The notes: generated by a model not told the origin, from the letters alone. A stretch of DNA of 49,546 bases from a bacterium (GCA_025360845.1 JANYBJ010000098.1:1-49546); one strand, 5' to 3'; positions 9,021-17,559 are shown, counted from the first letter of the stretch. Made by a program: numbers and translations.

Positions 9021-9647
9021 ATGAACTCCCGCCGCACAATCCCGCTTGTCGCGTTTACCCCGAATGTCGAGGGTCGGGAGTCGTGCGTCGCAATGCCATC
9101 ACCCTCTTCCCGACATTCGACGCCCGACGCTCGACACTCGGGAAATAAACGTGCGGGCATGACCATGATCGAACTCTGCCTCGTCATGGGGATCGTCACG
9201 CTGCTGATGGCCATGGTCGTCGGACTCAACCGCCACGTCAACGAGATCGTCAAGATCCGCCGCGCCCAGGCCGACCTCGGCGAGTGGCACGAAGTGTTCA
9301 ACCGCTGGTTCGTTCAGTTCGGCGAGTACCCTTACGAGAACCGTGACGCCGCCACGTCCACGCCCCTGCTGGACAAGACGCGCCCGGCCCTCAACCTTTC
9401 CAACCTTTTGTCAAACTGCGGGATTCGCCTCGCCTCAACGAACATCTGGTTCCGCAGCTATGTTTTCTCGCACGTCTCGACGACGGACCCCTGGGGCTCG
9501 CCGTATATCTACGACTGCGACCCCGGCGGCAAATCCTATCTGCTCTACTCGTGCGGCCCCGACTCGCGTTCGGTGCTGAACGGCCAAGGGATTCCGGACA
9601 ACAACGACCCGGCCTACACGCGAGACGACGTCTATCTCATACGGTGA
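9021..9647 (+). CDS. GspG-like pseudopilin with repeat-encoded leader
   Basis: Pseudopilin of 208 residues. Cleavage is expected after Gly46, giving mature MTMIE with Glu at +5 and a hydrophobic helix. The C-terminal half has GspG-type motifs: a WFVQFGEYPYEN segment, DPWGSPYIY, YLLYSCGPD and an Asp-rich end (PDNNDPAYTRDD) that resembles the calcium site of GspG. The start at 9021 is supported by GGAGGAG at 9010-9016, inside the end of gspE, one base after whose stop this gene begins. A later ATG at 9093 would give a shorter leader but has no ribosome site. The leader is encoded by the inverted repeat at 9059-9142. Confidence 0.85.
   Translation: MNSRRTIPLVAFTPNVEGRESCVAMPSPSSRHSTPDARHSGNKRAGMTMIELCLVMGIVTLLMAMVVGLNRHVNEIVKIRRAQADLGEWHEVFNRWFVQFGEYPYENRDAATSTPLLDKTRPALNLSNLLSNCGIRLASTNIWFRSYVFSHVSTTDPWGSPYIYDCDPGGKSYLLYSCGPDSRSVLNGQGIPDNNDPAYTRDDVYLIR
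9059..9142. repeat. Inverted repeat inside a pseudopilin leader, arms 9059-9090 and 9111-9142
   Basis: The 32-bp arms match at about 26 of 32 positions as reverse complements (core GTCGAGGGTCGGGAG against CTCGACACTCGGG type words). The repeat lies wholly within codons 13-41 of the pseudopilin gene, upstream of the prepilin cleavage site. It shares GCTCGAC words with the tandem repeat at 11980. Confidence 0.8.
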
Positions 9648-9651
9648 CCTT

Positions 9652-10434
9652 ATGCATCCAACTCGAAATTCGCTTCATGCCTCTGCGGCTCGTGAGGACA
9701 CTCGCCCTCCACCACCTGCCACGAACCTGGAGGGCGAACGTCCTCGTGAGCCGAAACGGTTGCTGGCCTGTCTCGCTCTGCGCCTTTCCCCTAACGGCCG
9801 CCTTGCGTTTACGCTCATCGAGATGCTGATCGTCATTTCGATCATCAGCGTTCTGCTCGGCCTTCTCTACGGCGCCATCGAGCGCGCCCAGAAGTTCAGC
9901 CGCCGCACCATCACCTATACCGAACTCAAGAGCATTGAAGCGGCCTGGAAGCAGTACTACGCTTACTATCACGAGTGGCCAAGCAACGAACTGGTGAATG
10001 CCTCCTCGCGCCTGCAGAGTGGCGAAGACCGGGGTTTCATCATCGACGGATCGATCGCCAGCATGTTGCAGGGGGTTCACGACACGAAATCGGAGGTCTG
10101 GAAGCTGAACCCTGAATCGATCCCGTTCCTCGAGTTCTCTCGTTACAAGCTCGACAGTCAAAATCAACCCATGCCCGTCAATCCGTTCAAATCCAACAGC
10201 AACGACCCACGGGATCTCACACGGAGCTACAAGGTCCTGTTCGACACCAACGGGGACCGGCAAATCGAAGTGCCTCCCGATGCCGCCGCCGCTAACTCGA
10301 CAAACACAACCGTCATTTCCAGCGTCGTGGTCTGGACCGTCATCCCCGCCACACGCCAAACAACAAGCTCAGGGCAAGCCAAAGAGTCGACCGAGGTCGT
10401 GTTCGGGAGCTGGGAATCGTTCAACGTCAAGTGA
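9652..10434 (+). CDS. GspG-like pseudopilin, second copy
   Basis: Pseudopilin of 260 residues, starting 4 nt after the previous stop. A 52-residue leader ends at Ala52 (Ala rather than Gly at -1), followed by FTLIE with Glu at +5 and the helix MLIVISIISVLLGLLYG. Residues about 80-110 (ELKSIEAAWKQYYAYYHEWP) match the GspG alpha-helix and following Tyr/Trp-Pro segment. The C-terminal region is not recognisable beyond a DTNGDRQIEVP stretch. The leader contains the inverted repeat at 9687-9752. Its last bases overlap the next start as GTGA. Confidence 0.8.
   Translation: MHPTRNSLHASAAREDTRPPPPATNLEGERPREPKRLLACLALRLSPNGRLAFTLIEMLIVISIISVLLGLLYGAIERAQKFSRRTITYTELKSIEAAWKQYYAYYHEWPSNELVNASSRLQSGEDRGFIIDGSIASMLQGVHDTKSEVWKLNPESIPFLEFSRYKLDSQNQPMPVNPFKSNSNDPRDLTRSYKVLFDTNGDRQIEVPPDAAAANSTNTTVISSVVVWTVIPATRQTTSSGQAKESTEVVFGSWESFNVK
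9687..9752. repeat. Inverted repeat inside a pseudopilin leader, arms 9687-9710 and 9729-9752
   Basis: The 24-bp arms (GGCTCGTGAGGAC.. and ..GTCCTCGTGAGCC) match at 20 of 24 positions as reverse complements. The repeat is translated as codons 12-33 of the pseudopilin leader. A degenerate single arm of the same element occurs near 28130-28153 in intergenic DNA. Confidence 0.8.
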
Positions 10435-11312
10435 CTTGCGTTAACATGTTTTCAACCCTTTACAGTTTGTTTTGTTTTCGTGATTCCGCACATAAGGCAT
10501 CGCGTTCCGCTCTCGTTCGTAGTGACGCCGTCAGGCGTTTCTCTGTTCGTAGTGACGCCGTCAGGCGTTTCTCTGTTCGTAGTGACGCCGTCAGGCGTTT
10601 CTCGAAAACACCCATAAGAATGCCCTCACGGGCACACTACAAACTGTCATTCTCACGTTCCGCCTTCTCGGTGATTGAGCTGACCATGGTGATCGGCGTG
10701 CTCTCGCTGCTACTCGCCATTGTTTTACCGACGATCAAGACCGTTCACGCCTCTGCCTTGCGGAACCGTGCGGCAGCCGAGGCCACCGCGCTGGCGCAGG
10801 CCGCGATCCACTATAAAAGCGTGTACGGCTTCTGGCCCGGACAGCTCCAGGCCAATGAAGACGGGACCGTCAAACTCCGCGCGGGATTCCAAGCCGCCAC
10901 GTTCATTCCCGTGATCATTTCGCGCGCCGGTAACACCACCTTCAAAGTGACCGCCTCGGCGGGTGCCGAACCCGTTTACCTCGACAAGAATGAAGTGTAC
11001 CGGGCCTTCCGCCGCGTCGGCAGCCTGCAGGGCAGTCTCTTCAAACCCAACCCGCTCAACCCCAAGGGCATCCACTTCATCGACCTCGAGAACGAGAGTG
11101 ATCCCGAACAAGTGGCCCGGCCTGACCCTTGGGGCCGCGGTTACATTCTCTTTATGGGGCTCAACCCCGAATCCACCTTTACCCATACCGTCACTTTTCA
11201 AAATGGTGCCACGCAGGTCACGCCCGTCAACAACACGATCGCCTTCGCCTTCTCGTACGGGCCGAACGGAGAGAACAGCACCAACTTCCTCTACAGCGCG
11301 GGGGTCAAATGA
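10431..11312 (+). CDS. GspG-like pseudopilin, third copy, with REP repeats in leader
   Basis: Pseudopilin of 293 residues if read from GTG 10431, which overlaps the previous stop as GTGA. The leader is then 78 residues and includes three tandem copies of VRSDAVRRFS. Alternative starts are ATG 10446 and ATG 10620; the last would give a normal 15-residue leader but its ATG is itself part of a REP element. The mature protein begins FSVIE (Ala at -1, Glu at +5), with helix LTMVIGVLSLLLAIVLP, then SVYGFWPGQL, DPWGRGYILFMG and AFSYGPNGEN, all GspG-like. The true start is uncertain; the coupling overlap favours 10431. Confidence 0.8.
   Translation: MTCVNMFSTLYSLFCFRDSAHKASRSALVRSDAVRRFSVRSDAVRRFSVRSDAVRRFSKTPIRMPSRAHYKLSFSRSAFSVIELTMVIGVLSLLLAIVLPTIKTVHASALRNRAAAEATALAQAAIHYKSVYGFWPGQLQANEDGTVKLRAGFQAATFIPVIISRAGNTTFKVTASAGAEPVYLDKNEVYRAFRRVGSLQGSLFKPNPLNPKGIHFIDLENESDPEQVARPDPWGRGYILFMGLNPESTFTHTVTFQNGATQVTPVNNTIAFAFSYGPNGENSTNFLYSAGVK
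10515..10644. repeat. REP array: three 30-bp direct repeats plus one inverted REP (REPIN-like)
   Basis: Three tandem 30-bp units start at 10515, 10545 and 10575. Each holds GTAG followed by the hairpin ACGCC-GTCA-GGCGT. An inverted copy at 10617-10644 has the hairpin TGCCC-TCAC-GGGCA followed by CACTAC, the complement of GTAGTG. The third forward unit and the inverted unit form a REPIN-like pair. The unit length is a multiple of three, so the pseudopilin frame stays open through all copies. Related copies lie at 13769-13798, 44695-44713 and 44736-44765. Confidence 0.85.
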
Positions 11313-11950
11313 AGCAGCCTTCATCCCTCATCCTTCATCACTCATCCTTGCCCCGGCGCGGCTTCACCCTTTTCGAGCTTCTCGGCGTGCTCACGCTCAT
11401 CGGCGTCGTGCTGGCCGTCTTGCTCGGCGCCTACGGGTCCTGGGGTACCGTCCATGCGGTCGACGGCTCGGTCCGTATTCTCGAAGCCGGCCTGCAGCAG
11501 GCACGCACGCTGGCGCGTTCCCGGCGCATGTACGTCGGTTTCGAGTACGGAACCCTCAGCACCAACGACTCCCGGAGCGTCTCCGGCTTCCAACTCTATC
11601 TCTGCACGAACGATAACGCGACGGTCGCCGCCATCCTGCAAGAGCATCAGAACAACACGCCGATCACGAATGGCGAACGTGAAGACATGGGCATGTCCCC
11701 AGCCGCCCCTCATCAGCGCCTCTCAGGCCACATCCGTCTCGCGAATCAGAGCGAAAGCGGTGCCCGCACCGATGAAAGTTCCCTCTTCTTCAATCCTGAC
11801 GGCTCGGTCTGGAGTTGGGACGACCAGCACAGCCATGACCTGTATGTCTCGTCGCGGGAGCTTTTCAATAAGGCCCCGCTCGCACGCCTCCTGCGCGTCG
11901 AACTCGACACCGGACTCGTCACGGTCATCAAACCGGAGGTGACGCCATGA
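11309..11950 (+). CDS. GspH/FimT-like minor pseudopilin
   Basis: Pseudopilin of 213 residues. An 18-residue leader ends RRG, then FTLFE with Glu at +5 and helix LLGVLTLIGVVLAVLLG. The segment LQQARTLARSRRMYVGFEY is the GspH-type helix with the Arg-Ser-Arg turn leading into the first strand. The start overlaps the previous stop (ATGA). The short leader is made of the TTCATCC-type words also seen at 3568-3617. In T2SS, GspH binds the GspI-J-K tip, and the gene order H-I-J-K here matches. Confidence 0.8.
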   Translation: MKQPSSLILHHSSLPRRGFTLFELLGVLTLIGVVLAVLLGAYGSWGTVHAVDGSVRILEAGLQQARTLARSRRMYVGFEYGTLSTNDSRSVSGFQLYLCTNDNATVAAILQEHQNNTPITNGEREDMGMSPAAPHQRLSGHIRLANQSESGARTDESSLFFNPDGSVWSWDDQHSHDLYVSSRELFNKAPLARLLRVELDTGLVTVIKPEVTP

Positions 11951-12579
11951 CACGTTCCTGCCAGCGGCCGGCGATCAACGCTCGACGCTCGACGCTCGAC
12001 GCTCGACGCTCGACGCTCACCTCTAAGCGTGAAACCGTCCGTGGCGGGTTCACGCTGATCGAGACCGCTCTCGCGCTTCTCGCCATCGGCCTCGGGCTGA
12101 TGGCCATTTTCGGCCTCGGGCGGATCGGGCTCCAAACTTCAAAGGAGGCTGAAAACGACTCGCGCTGCGTGCAGTTGGCCGACGCCGTCTTCGAGACCCT
12201 CCGCGAGACCAACACGCGCTACATCTCTTACGCCCAATCGAATCAGACGGCGGATGCCTGGAACACGCTCTGGCAAAACGTTTACAACAGCCGCACGGAA
12301 AAGCTGCCCTTCCCTCCCGTCGCGAACATGAGCGCGAGTTCCAACCTGTGGCTGCAGGTCAACACTGAATTTGTCCCGGCTTTTGATAAAGACGCGCTCT
12401 CCCTGTCAGACTGGAATCCGCGCTACGAATTGGCGGTCAGTCCCGGCGGGGTCTCCTCTGTGGCAGGGCGGATCAATCTGCTGCGGGTCACCCTGGCGAT
12501 CTACCCGGACGGCGACACCTACTCCAGCGAGCGGCGCATTTTCCACACGACGCTCACCAATCCGGGAGGCCTGCCATGA
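11947..12579 (+). CDS. GspI-like minor pseudopilin
   Basis: Pseudopilin of 210 residues with a 34-residue leader ending VRGG, then FTLIE and a helix ALALLAIGLGLMAIFG. GspI assignment rests on small size, position between GspH- and GspJ-like genes, and the AENDSRCVQLADAVFETLR segment, which resembles the Ala/Asn-rich post-helix region of GspI. The start overlaps the previous stop (ATGA). The leader contains a 7-bp tandem repeat (11980-12021) that reads as ARRSTLD. Confidence 0.72.
   Translation: MTRSCQRPAINARRSTLDARRSTLTSKRETVRGGFTLIETALALLAIGLGLMAIFGLGRIGLQTSKEAENDSRCVQLADAVFETLRETNTRYISYAQSNQTADAWNTLWQNVYNSRTEKLPFPPVANMSASSNLWLQVNTEFVPAFDKDALSLSDWNPRYELAVSPGGVSSVAGRINLLRVTLAIYPDGDTYSSERRIFHTTLTNPGGLP
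11980..12021. repeat. 7-bp tandem repeat (GCTCGAC)5 plus one variant
   Basis: Five exact GCTCGAC units followed by GCTCACC. Read in frame they give a 7-residue period, ARRSTLD. The array lies inside the GspI-like leader. The same heptamer occurs in the inverted repeat at 9111-9142. Confidence 0.9.
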
Positions 12580-13649
12580 ACACTTCCCGCATGCTTTTCG
12601 CGGATGTCCGGCGTTTGCTCTCTTGGGTAGGGACGGTTCCCCGCAACCGTCCGCCGGTCCATGCCGACACGCCCGGCGGACGCCTCGGGGAGGCGTCCCT
12701 ACCGGTGGGACAGCCCTCACCCCGCATCCTCAACACCTCACTTCGAAGGCATCGCCTTCGGACAGGCATGACCCTGATCGAACTGGTGGCGGCTCTCTCG
12801 CTGTTCGTGATCATCCTCGGCTCGCTGCTGATCATCATGAATTCAGCCACCGCGCTCTGGACTTCGTCGCGCAGCCAACAGCGCGAGTTGCCCGTCGCGC
12901 AACACATCATCGAGCTGCTGGCCGAAGATCTCCAGCAAGCCGTCACCGACAACGGATCGGTCAGCAACTCGACCGCCAACACCGCGACGTTTATCCTAGA
13001 CTCCCGACCGGTGCAACTCGGGCCCAACGAAGTCTCCATCCCCCTTTCGTTTATCCGTCAAGCGGCCACGCCTTCTCGGCCCGACACCGGCACGGGCATT
13101 CCCCTGTCGCTCGACGCGGTCTTCTACACCGTGTACGGGAATGCCCTCTTTCGGCATGTCGTACCCCTCTCATACACGTCCTTCACCCGTCCGGAAACGT
13201 TGGGCGAACTGCTCGACCAGGCGCAGCAGAAGATCAATGTTCCCGGCCTGCATCAGGCGGTCATGGCCTTTTCAACAAAAGGCACGGTCGACCCAGCGAG
13301 TCTGCCCGCATGGTCCTGCACCCTGCTCGCCGAACGCATCGGCAGTTTCAGCCTGATCGCCGCCTTACCCAAGAGTTATGAAAAAAACGACTGGGGCCGG
13401 GTCAAAGACGAAACCTCAACAGGTAACGGCCTGACCCAGCCTCCGGATTACGACGCCCTTGAGACACGCGTCTTGCCCGACCGCGTCGATGTCGCCATCG
13501 AACTCTTCTCCGAAGAGTCGTGGAACAACCTGCAGCGCGCCTTCGGCAGGAACGACACCTCGGAGGCGGAGAGGATCCAAGACCAGTTCGGCATACGGGT
13601 CTCGCAACGCATCACCTTCCCCGCACAAGGAGCCTCGCGATTGCCATGA
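12576..13649 (+). CDS. GspJ-like minor pseudopilin
   Basis: Pseudopilin of 357 residues. A 64-residue leader ends LRTG, then MTLIE with Glu at +5 and helix LVAALSLFVIILGSLLIIM. The following segment (RELPVAQHIIELLAEDLQQAV) fits the GspJ/PulJ pattern of a long helix then LxxDLQQA. The start overlaps the previous stop (ATGA) and the end overlaps the GspK-like start in the same way. Most of the leader (codons 17-43) is encoded by the inverted repeat at 12626-12703. Confidence 0.75.
   Translation: MNTSRMLFADVRRLLSWVGTVPRNRPPVHADTPGGRLGEASLPVGQPSPRILNTSLRRHRLRTGMTLIELVAALSLFVIILGSLLIIMNSATALWTSSRSQQRELPVAQHIIELLAEDLQQAVTDNGSVSNSTANTATFILDSRPVQLGPNEVSIPLSFIRQAATPSRPDTGTGIPLSLDAVFYTVYGNALFRHVVPLSYTSFTRPETLGELLDQAQQKINVPGLHQAVMAFSTKGTVDPASLPAWSCTLLAERIGSFSLIAALPKSYEKNDWGRVKDETSTGNGLTQPPDYDALETRVLPDRVDVAIELFSEESWNNLQRAFGRNDTSEAERIQDQFGIRVSQRITFPAQGASRLP
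12626..12703. repeat. Inverted repeat inside a pseudopilin leader, arms 12626-12656 and 12674-12703
   Basis: The arms begin GGTAGGGACG and end CGTCCCTACC; the inner parts (CCGTCCGCCG and CGGCGGACG) also pair. The element lies within codons 17-43 of the GspJ-like gene, before the prepilin cleavage site. Confidence 0.85.
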
Positions 13650-16600
13650 AAACCTTTCCACCCCCTACCCCGTCTTACTCCGACCCGGCAATTCTCACTA
13701 GGACATCGCACGCGATGGAAGAAGGCACTTACGTGTACACTGCAAACGGCTGCCCCAAGGCTTCTTGTGTTCGTAGTGACGCCGTGAGGCGTTTCCCATC
13801 CATAGTGAGAATTGCGGCCTCCGACCGCCAAGGAGCGACCTTGCTCGTGACCCTCGGAATCCTCACGGTTCTCAGCGTGATGGCCGTCGCCTTCCTGCTC
13901 ACTGCCCGCCTCCAGCGGCAGACGTCGGACAGCCGTCAGAACCGCCTCGTCGCCCGCAACTACATGGACGAGGGCCTTTATCAGGCGGTCCGCCAGATCG
14001 AAGCCTCCTTGACCGCTCCCAACTACACGGACAGGGCGATTCCCGCAGGCGCCTATCAGACAACACAGCGCATGGTCCCCGTCGGTCCGTGGCTCGCGCG
14101 GAACTACGAGCGGGCGCTCGGGCAAGATGAGCAGGTCGCCTTCCAAGCGCCCGACGTGCTGGCCTCTATGACCCTGACCAACGCTCCCACCGTCAACCTG
14201 CTCTCGTCCCAAGTCATGCGTTTCGTGCCCAGCAGCCTGACGAACGGCCTGCAGCTCTCCGCCAAGCGCCCGATGCCCTTCCGCAGCGGCTGGATTCCCA
14301 CTGAATCCTTAACCGACACGGCCTCCGTCGAAACCCAACTGCGGTCGAAGCGCGGCCGCGTCGCTTTCACGATCTTCAACTGCTCCGGCTTCATCGACGC
14401 CAACACGTTCGCCAGCGGACCGACCACGCAGAAACTCCAGCGCGTCTGTTTCAACCAGGCCGACGTCACCAACTGGCTGGCCGAGGCCAGAAACACCGCG
14501 CGGTTCACAGCGCTCAACCCGATTCTCGGAACGGAAGACTCGCCCTTCTTTCACCTCTCCTACGATCCCGATCCGGACGTCTACCCGCTGCACTACGACT
14601 GTTACGAGACCAGCACTTCGGTCGGCCTGAACCGCTTCGGGGCCGGCCCGGTCATCAATCTGAACAGCCCGGGCTACTATCAGGCCCTGGGCGTCCTCAA
14701 GGAGAATGCAACGTATTGGAAATTCAACCTCAACGCGTTCAAGAGGCATCTGGACCGCGCAGGGCCGACGAGCGAAACCCCGTGGTACAATGACGCGACT
14801 TTCAAACTGGAGTGGCTGGACCCCGTGGTCTTTCTGCTCAACATGATGAAAAACGAGGAGCCCGCCACAACCCGTTACCGCTGGGCCGATTCCACCGCCC
14901 TGGCGTGGACGATCGCCAACTTCATGGATGAGGACCGCGTCCCGCAGGTTTCCGATTTCCCCACTGCCGGCGCTCCTGAAAACGTCCTGCCCACGCGCGC
15001 CAATTACGCGGTCGAAGACGTGCCTCTCATCAACAAGGTCACCGTCTTTAACATCTATGACAAAGATGAGGTCATTAAGGCCCCAGCACATGTGGACCCT
15101 GACTATTACGGTCTCCCCGCAAGCGGCCTCAGCAACACGTATGCCGTGGCCGTCGAGCTCTGGTACCCCTTCACGCCCAAACCGCCGCCGCTTGACAGCG
15201 CCTGCTATGTCGGCATCTACACCAACGCGGCGGATGTCACCACAACCACAAACCTTCCCTGGACCCAAAATCAGATGCGCGACTGGTTCAACTGGAACAA
15301 TGTGGGCAACAGCAATTCCGTGATGCAGGCGCTCTTCTATGCGTGGGCACGCGCCTACACCAACCAGGTCGGCCCCTCGATCTGGAGCCACCCGCTGTGG
15401 CAGACCGTCACCGACCAGGGCAACCTCTGGTTCACGCCCGCGATGACCAACCATCCGTCGTGGCCCGTGGCCGACAGCAACGGCACCTTCTCGATCACCA
15501 ACACGCCCATCTGGCAGGCGTTTTATCCCGCCACCTACGGGGAGCCTGTCACCAACGCGGCCGGAATCGTCACCACCAACGTTTACACGTATCTGGTTGT
15601 CACCCATTCATATGTGGACATGGTCTCTGAACCGGACATGCAGACCAACCGCCTGACCCGGCGTCTCGGCACGGTCGCCCCTGAGCCGTATCCCATCCTG
15701 CTCTGGTCCAATCTCGTAACAGCCGTCAGCATCACCAATGTCATGGGCGGCTTCGTCGACGGGGACGGGGCTATGGTCGCGTTGATCTCAGCCGCTGACA
15801 CGAACTCCGTCGAGGCCATCGCGGCCTCGCCTGACGGCGTCGATGTGGTTCTGATGACCGAAAGCTCGCAACTCCTCACCACCAACCGCGCCACCGCTTT
15901 TTATCTGGCGGATACGAACAACGTGAGCCAAGTGCTCACGACCAACCTCGTCGTTTCCACGACAGAGCTGACACGGGTCACGCCTCTGCCCATGCCGGAA
16001 GACCTCGGTGAATCCCTCGCCACGCTCTTCGCGCTGCTGCCCACCAACTCGCTCTCCGCCCTCAATGACTTCCTCCTGTTGAGGCCCGATCAGTTCACGG
16101 ACCGCGACTGGGCCCGGCTCTTCGACTCCTTCAGCCAAAACCCAGCGGTTATGAGCCGTCTCTTCCCCTCACACCAGGCGCCGACACTGGGCAGCATGAC
16201 GGAGGAAGACCGCCATGCCCTGTGGACGGTCCCGGAGCCCGAAATTGTCTTGCTGGACAACACGAAGCTTTCCGCCAACCAGTTCCAGGGCTATTTCTGG
16301 ACCGTCTACCCGAAGCAGACCGTATCGTTCATGGAGGTCACCGAGGTCAAACCCGTTGAAGGCAGCGGGGGATCAGCCTCTGAGTACCAGACGGTGACCA
16401 ACTACTATGCCTTGGGCAAAACCATTCCGGGACGTGACAGCCCTAACACCATCTGGCTGCGCCCGGCCGTCACGATCCGCCAGGCCTTCAAGGACACGAC
16501 ATCGGGCGAGACCGCAGTCAACGACGTGATCGTCGACGAAGCCCTTCTGTCATATCCGGGTGACGCCGCAGAGCCGGTCCCGGTCCACGGGTGGCTAACC

Positions 16601-17425
16601 GTAACCAACCTCTGTATCCCAGAGCCTCGCAACAACGCCTACGCACGCGACTGGCGAGGCTTTAGCGAACGCTGGGAAGCTGTCATCAACACCACCAACC
16701 TCAACACCGAGGTGCATGAATTGCCCTTCATCCAGTTCGACACGCTCTTCTCAACCATCGGCGATATCGGCCACATTTACGCCGCTTATGAACATCGAAA
16801 TGAAACCGAAGAGAACACTCCCGTCTTACGGCAAAGGCAATACGACACGCTGACCTTCTCGACCCGCTCAGGCGCGGCCCTGCTGGACCTCTTCACGATC
16901 AGTCCGACCAACGGCCCCAGACGTGGCCTCGTGCAGGCCAACACCCAGCGGCGCCCCGTCGTCCAAACGCTGTTGTCTGACGTGATGATCGGTTGGACAA
17001 ACGGTATGGATGATGCCGAAAGCTTACAGCCGCTCACAGCCATCGACGGTCAACTGAATGGCTGGGCCGACGTGTACGCGGACGCGCTCACCAATGCCCC
17101 GTACAGCATGGGCTGGCGCTCGTTTGCCGACATGATGCCGAATCTCTCCACCAACCGGGTTTTGGTCCAAGAAAACGTCTGGGGCAACACAGCCGGCCTG
17201 CACCCCATGCACGACTACACCGAGGATGTGCTGCGCGGGCTCATCGACAAGGTATCCTTCCGGCAGAGCATCTTCGTGATCGTCATCGCCGCCCAGGCGC
17301 TCTCGCCCGCCTCGACCGACAAGCACCCGATCGTGCTCGCCGACCAGCGTGCCGCCGTCACCGTCCTCCGCGACGCCTACACCGGCAAATGGCTTGTCCA
17401 AAACTGGGTCTGGCTGACGGAGTAG
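13646..17425 (+). CDS. Giant GspK-like pseudopilin
   Basis: A 1259-residue protein, far longer than typical GspK (about 300-350 residues). The start at 13646 overlaps the previous stop (ATGA). A 63-residue leader ends RQG, followed by ATLLV and a helix VTLGILTVLSVMAVAFLL; the absence of Glu at +5 is the usual mark of GspK. Residues about 85-110 (RNYMDEGLYQAVRQIEASL) resemble the GspK post-helix segment. The rest is a large Thr/Asn-rich extracytoplasmic region with many TTNLP and TNTPI-type stretches and no recognised catalytic motif. It lies at the end of the G-G-G-H-I-J-K row, so it is probably the pseudopilus tip. The leader contains the REP at 13769-13798. Confidence 0.75.
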   Translation: MKTFPPPTPSYSDPAILTRTSHAMEEGTYVYTANGCPKASCVRSDAVRRFPSIVRIAASDRQGATLLVTLGILTVLSVMAVAFLLTARLQRQTSDSRQNRLVARNYMDEGLYQAVRQIEASLTAPNYTDRAIPAGAYQTTQRMVPVGPWLARNYERALGQDEQVAFQAPDVLASMTLTNAPTVNLLSSQVMRFVPSSLTNGLQLSAKRPMPFRSGWIPTESLTDTASVETQLRSKRGRVAFTIFNCSGFIDANTFASGPTTQKLQRVCFNQADVTNWLAEARNTARFTALNPILGTEDSPFFHLSYDPDPDVYPLHYDCYETSTSVGLNRFGAGPVINLNSPGYYQALGVLKENATYWKFNLNAFKRHLDRAGPTSETPWYNDATFKLEWLDPVVFLLNMMKNEEPATTRYRWADSTALAWTIANFMDEDRVPQVSDFPTAGAPENVLPTRANYAVEDVPLINKVTVFNIYDKDEVIKAPAHVDPDYYGLPASGLSNTYAVAVELWYPFTPKPPPLDSACYVGIYTNAADVTTTTNLPWTQNQMRDWFNWNNVGNSNSVMQALFYAWARAYTNQVGPSIWSHPLWQTVTDQGNLWFTPAMTNHPSWPVADSNGTFSITNTPIWQAFYPATYGEPVTNAAGIVTTNVYTYLVVTHSYVDMVSEPDMQTNRLTRRLGTVAPEPYPILLWSNLVTAVSITNVMGGFVDGDGAMVALISAADTNSVEAIAASPDGVDVVLMTESSQLLTTNRATAFYLADTNNVSQVLTTNLVVSTTELTRVTPLPMPEDLGESLATLFALLPTNSLSALNDFLLLRPDQFTDRDWARLFDSFSQNPAVMSRLFPSHQAPTLGSMTEEDRHALWTVPEPEIVLLDNTKLSANQFQGYFWTVYPKQTVSFMEVTEVKPVEGSGGSASEYQTVTNYYALGKTIPGRDSPNTIWLRPAVTIRQAFKDTTSGETAVNDVIVDEALLSYPGDAAEPVPVHGWLTVTNLCIPEPRNNAYARDWRGFSERWEAVINTTNLNTEVHELPFIQFDTLFSTIGDIGHIYAAYEHRNETEENTPVLRQRQYDTLTFSTRSGAALLDLFTISPTNGPRRGLVQANTQRRPVVQTLLSDVMIGWTNGMDDAESLQPLTAIDGQLNGWADVYADALTNAPYSMGWRSFADMMPNLSTNRVLVQENVWGNTAGLHPMHDYTEDVLRGLIDKVSFRQSIFVIVIAAQALSPASTDKHPIVLADQRAAVTVLRDAYTGKWLVQNWVWLTE
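13688..13815. repeat. Inverted repeat (arms 13688-13700 and 13803-13815) enclosing a REP unit at 13769-13798
   Basis: The 13-bp outer arms GCAATTCTCACTA and TAGTGAGAATTGC are perfect reverse complements. Inside lies one REP unit (GTAG, then hairpin ACGCC-GTGA-GGCGT) read as VRSDAVRRFP, the same reading frame as the three copies in the gene starting at 10431. All of it falls in the leader of the GspK-like protein. Confidence 0.85.
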
Positions 17426-17437
17426 CCCGCGCCCTTG

Positions 17438-17540
17438 AATGTCCAATAATGAACAAGGAACTCCCAATATCCAACCGAAATGCCTACGATTCAACTGATC
17501 ATTGGATATTCCTTGTTGGATATTGGTTATTCCCTCTTGA
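17438..17540. repeat. Imperfect inverted repeat downstream of the pseudopilin operon
   Basis: Words such as CCAATAATGAACAAGGAA and CCAATATCCAAC on the left pair with ATTCCTTGTTGGATATTGG on the right. It lies between the GspK-like stop and the small lipoprotein gene and could act as a stem in the transcript, but it has no following T-run and is not a typical intrinsic terminator. Confidence 0.6.
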
Positions 17541-17559
17541 ACTGTAAGATTTCGCGCTC

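Noticed and set aside
7094-9301. 735-codon minus-strand open frame opposite gspE
   Set aside because: It runs opposite all GspE motifs and contains Asp/Val/Gly-rich shadow sequence with no domain.
10515-10604. Three 30-bp direct repeats as a possible CRISPR array
   Set aside because: Units abut with no spacers, contain a GTAG-type REP hairpin, and are translated in frame in a pseudopilin leader.
17438-17540. Intrinsic terminator after the pseudopilin operon
   Set aside because: There is an inverted repeat but it is imperfect and AT-mixed, with no T-run; it fits the dispersed-repeat class better.
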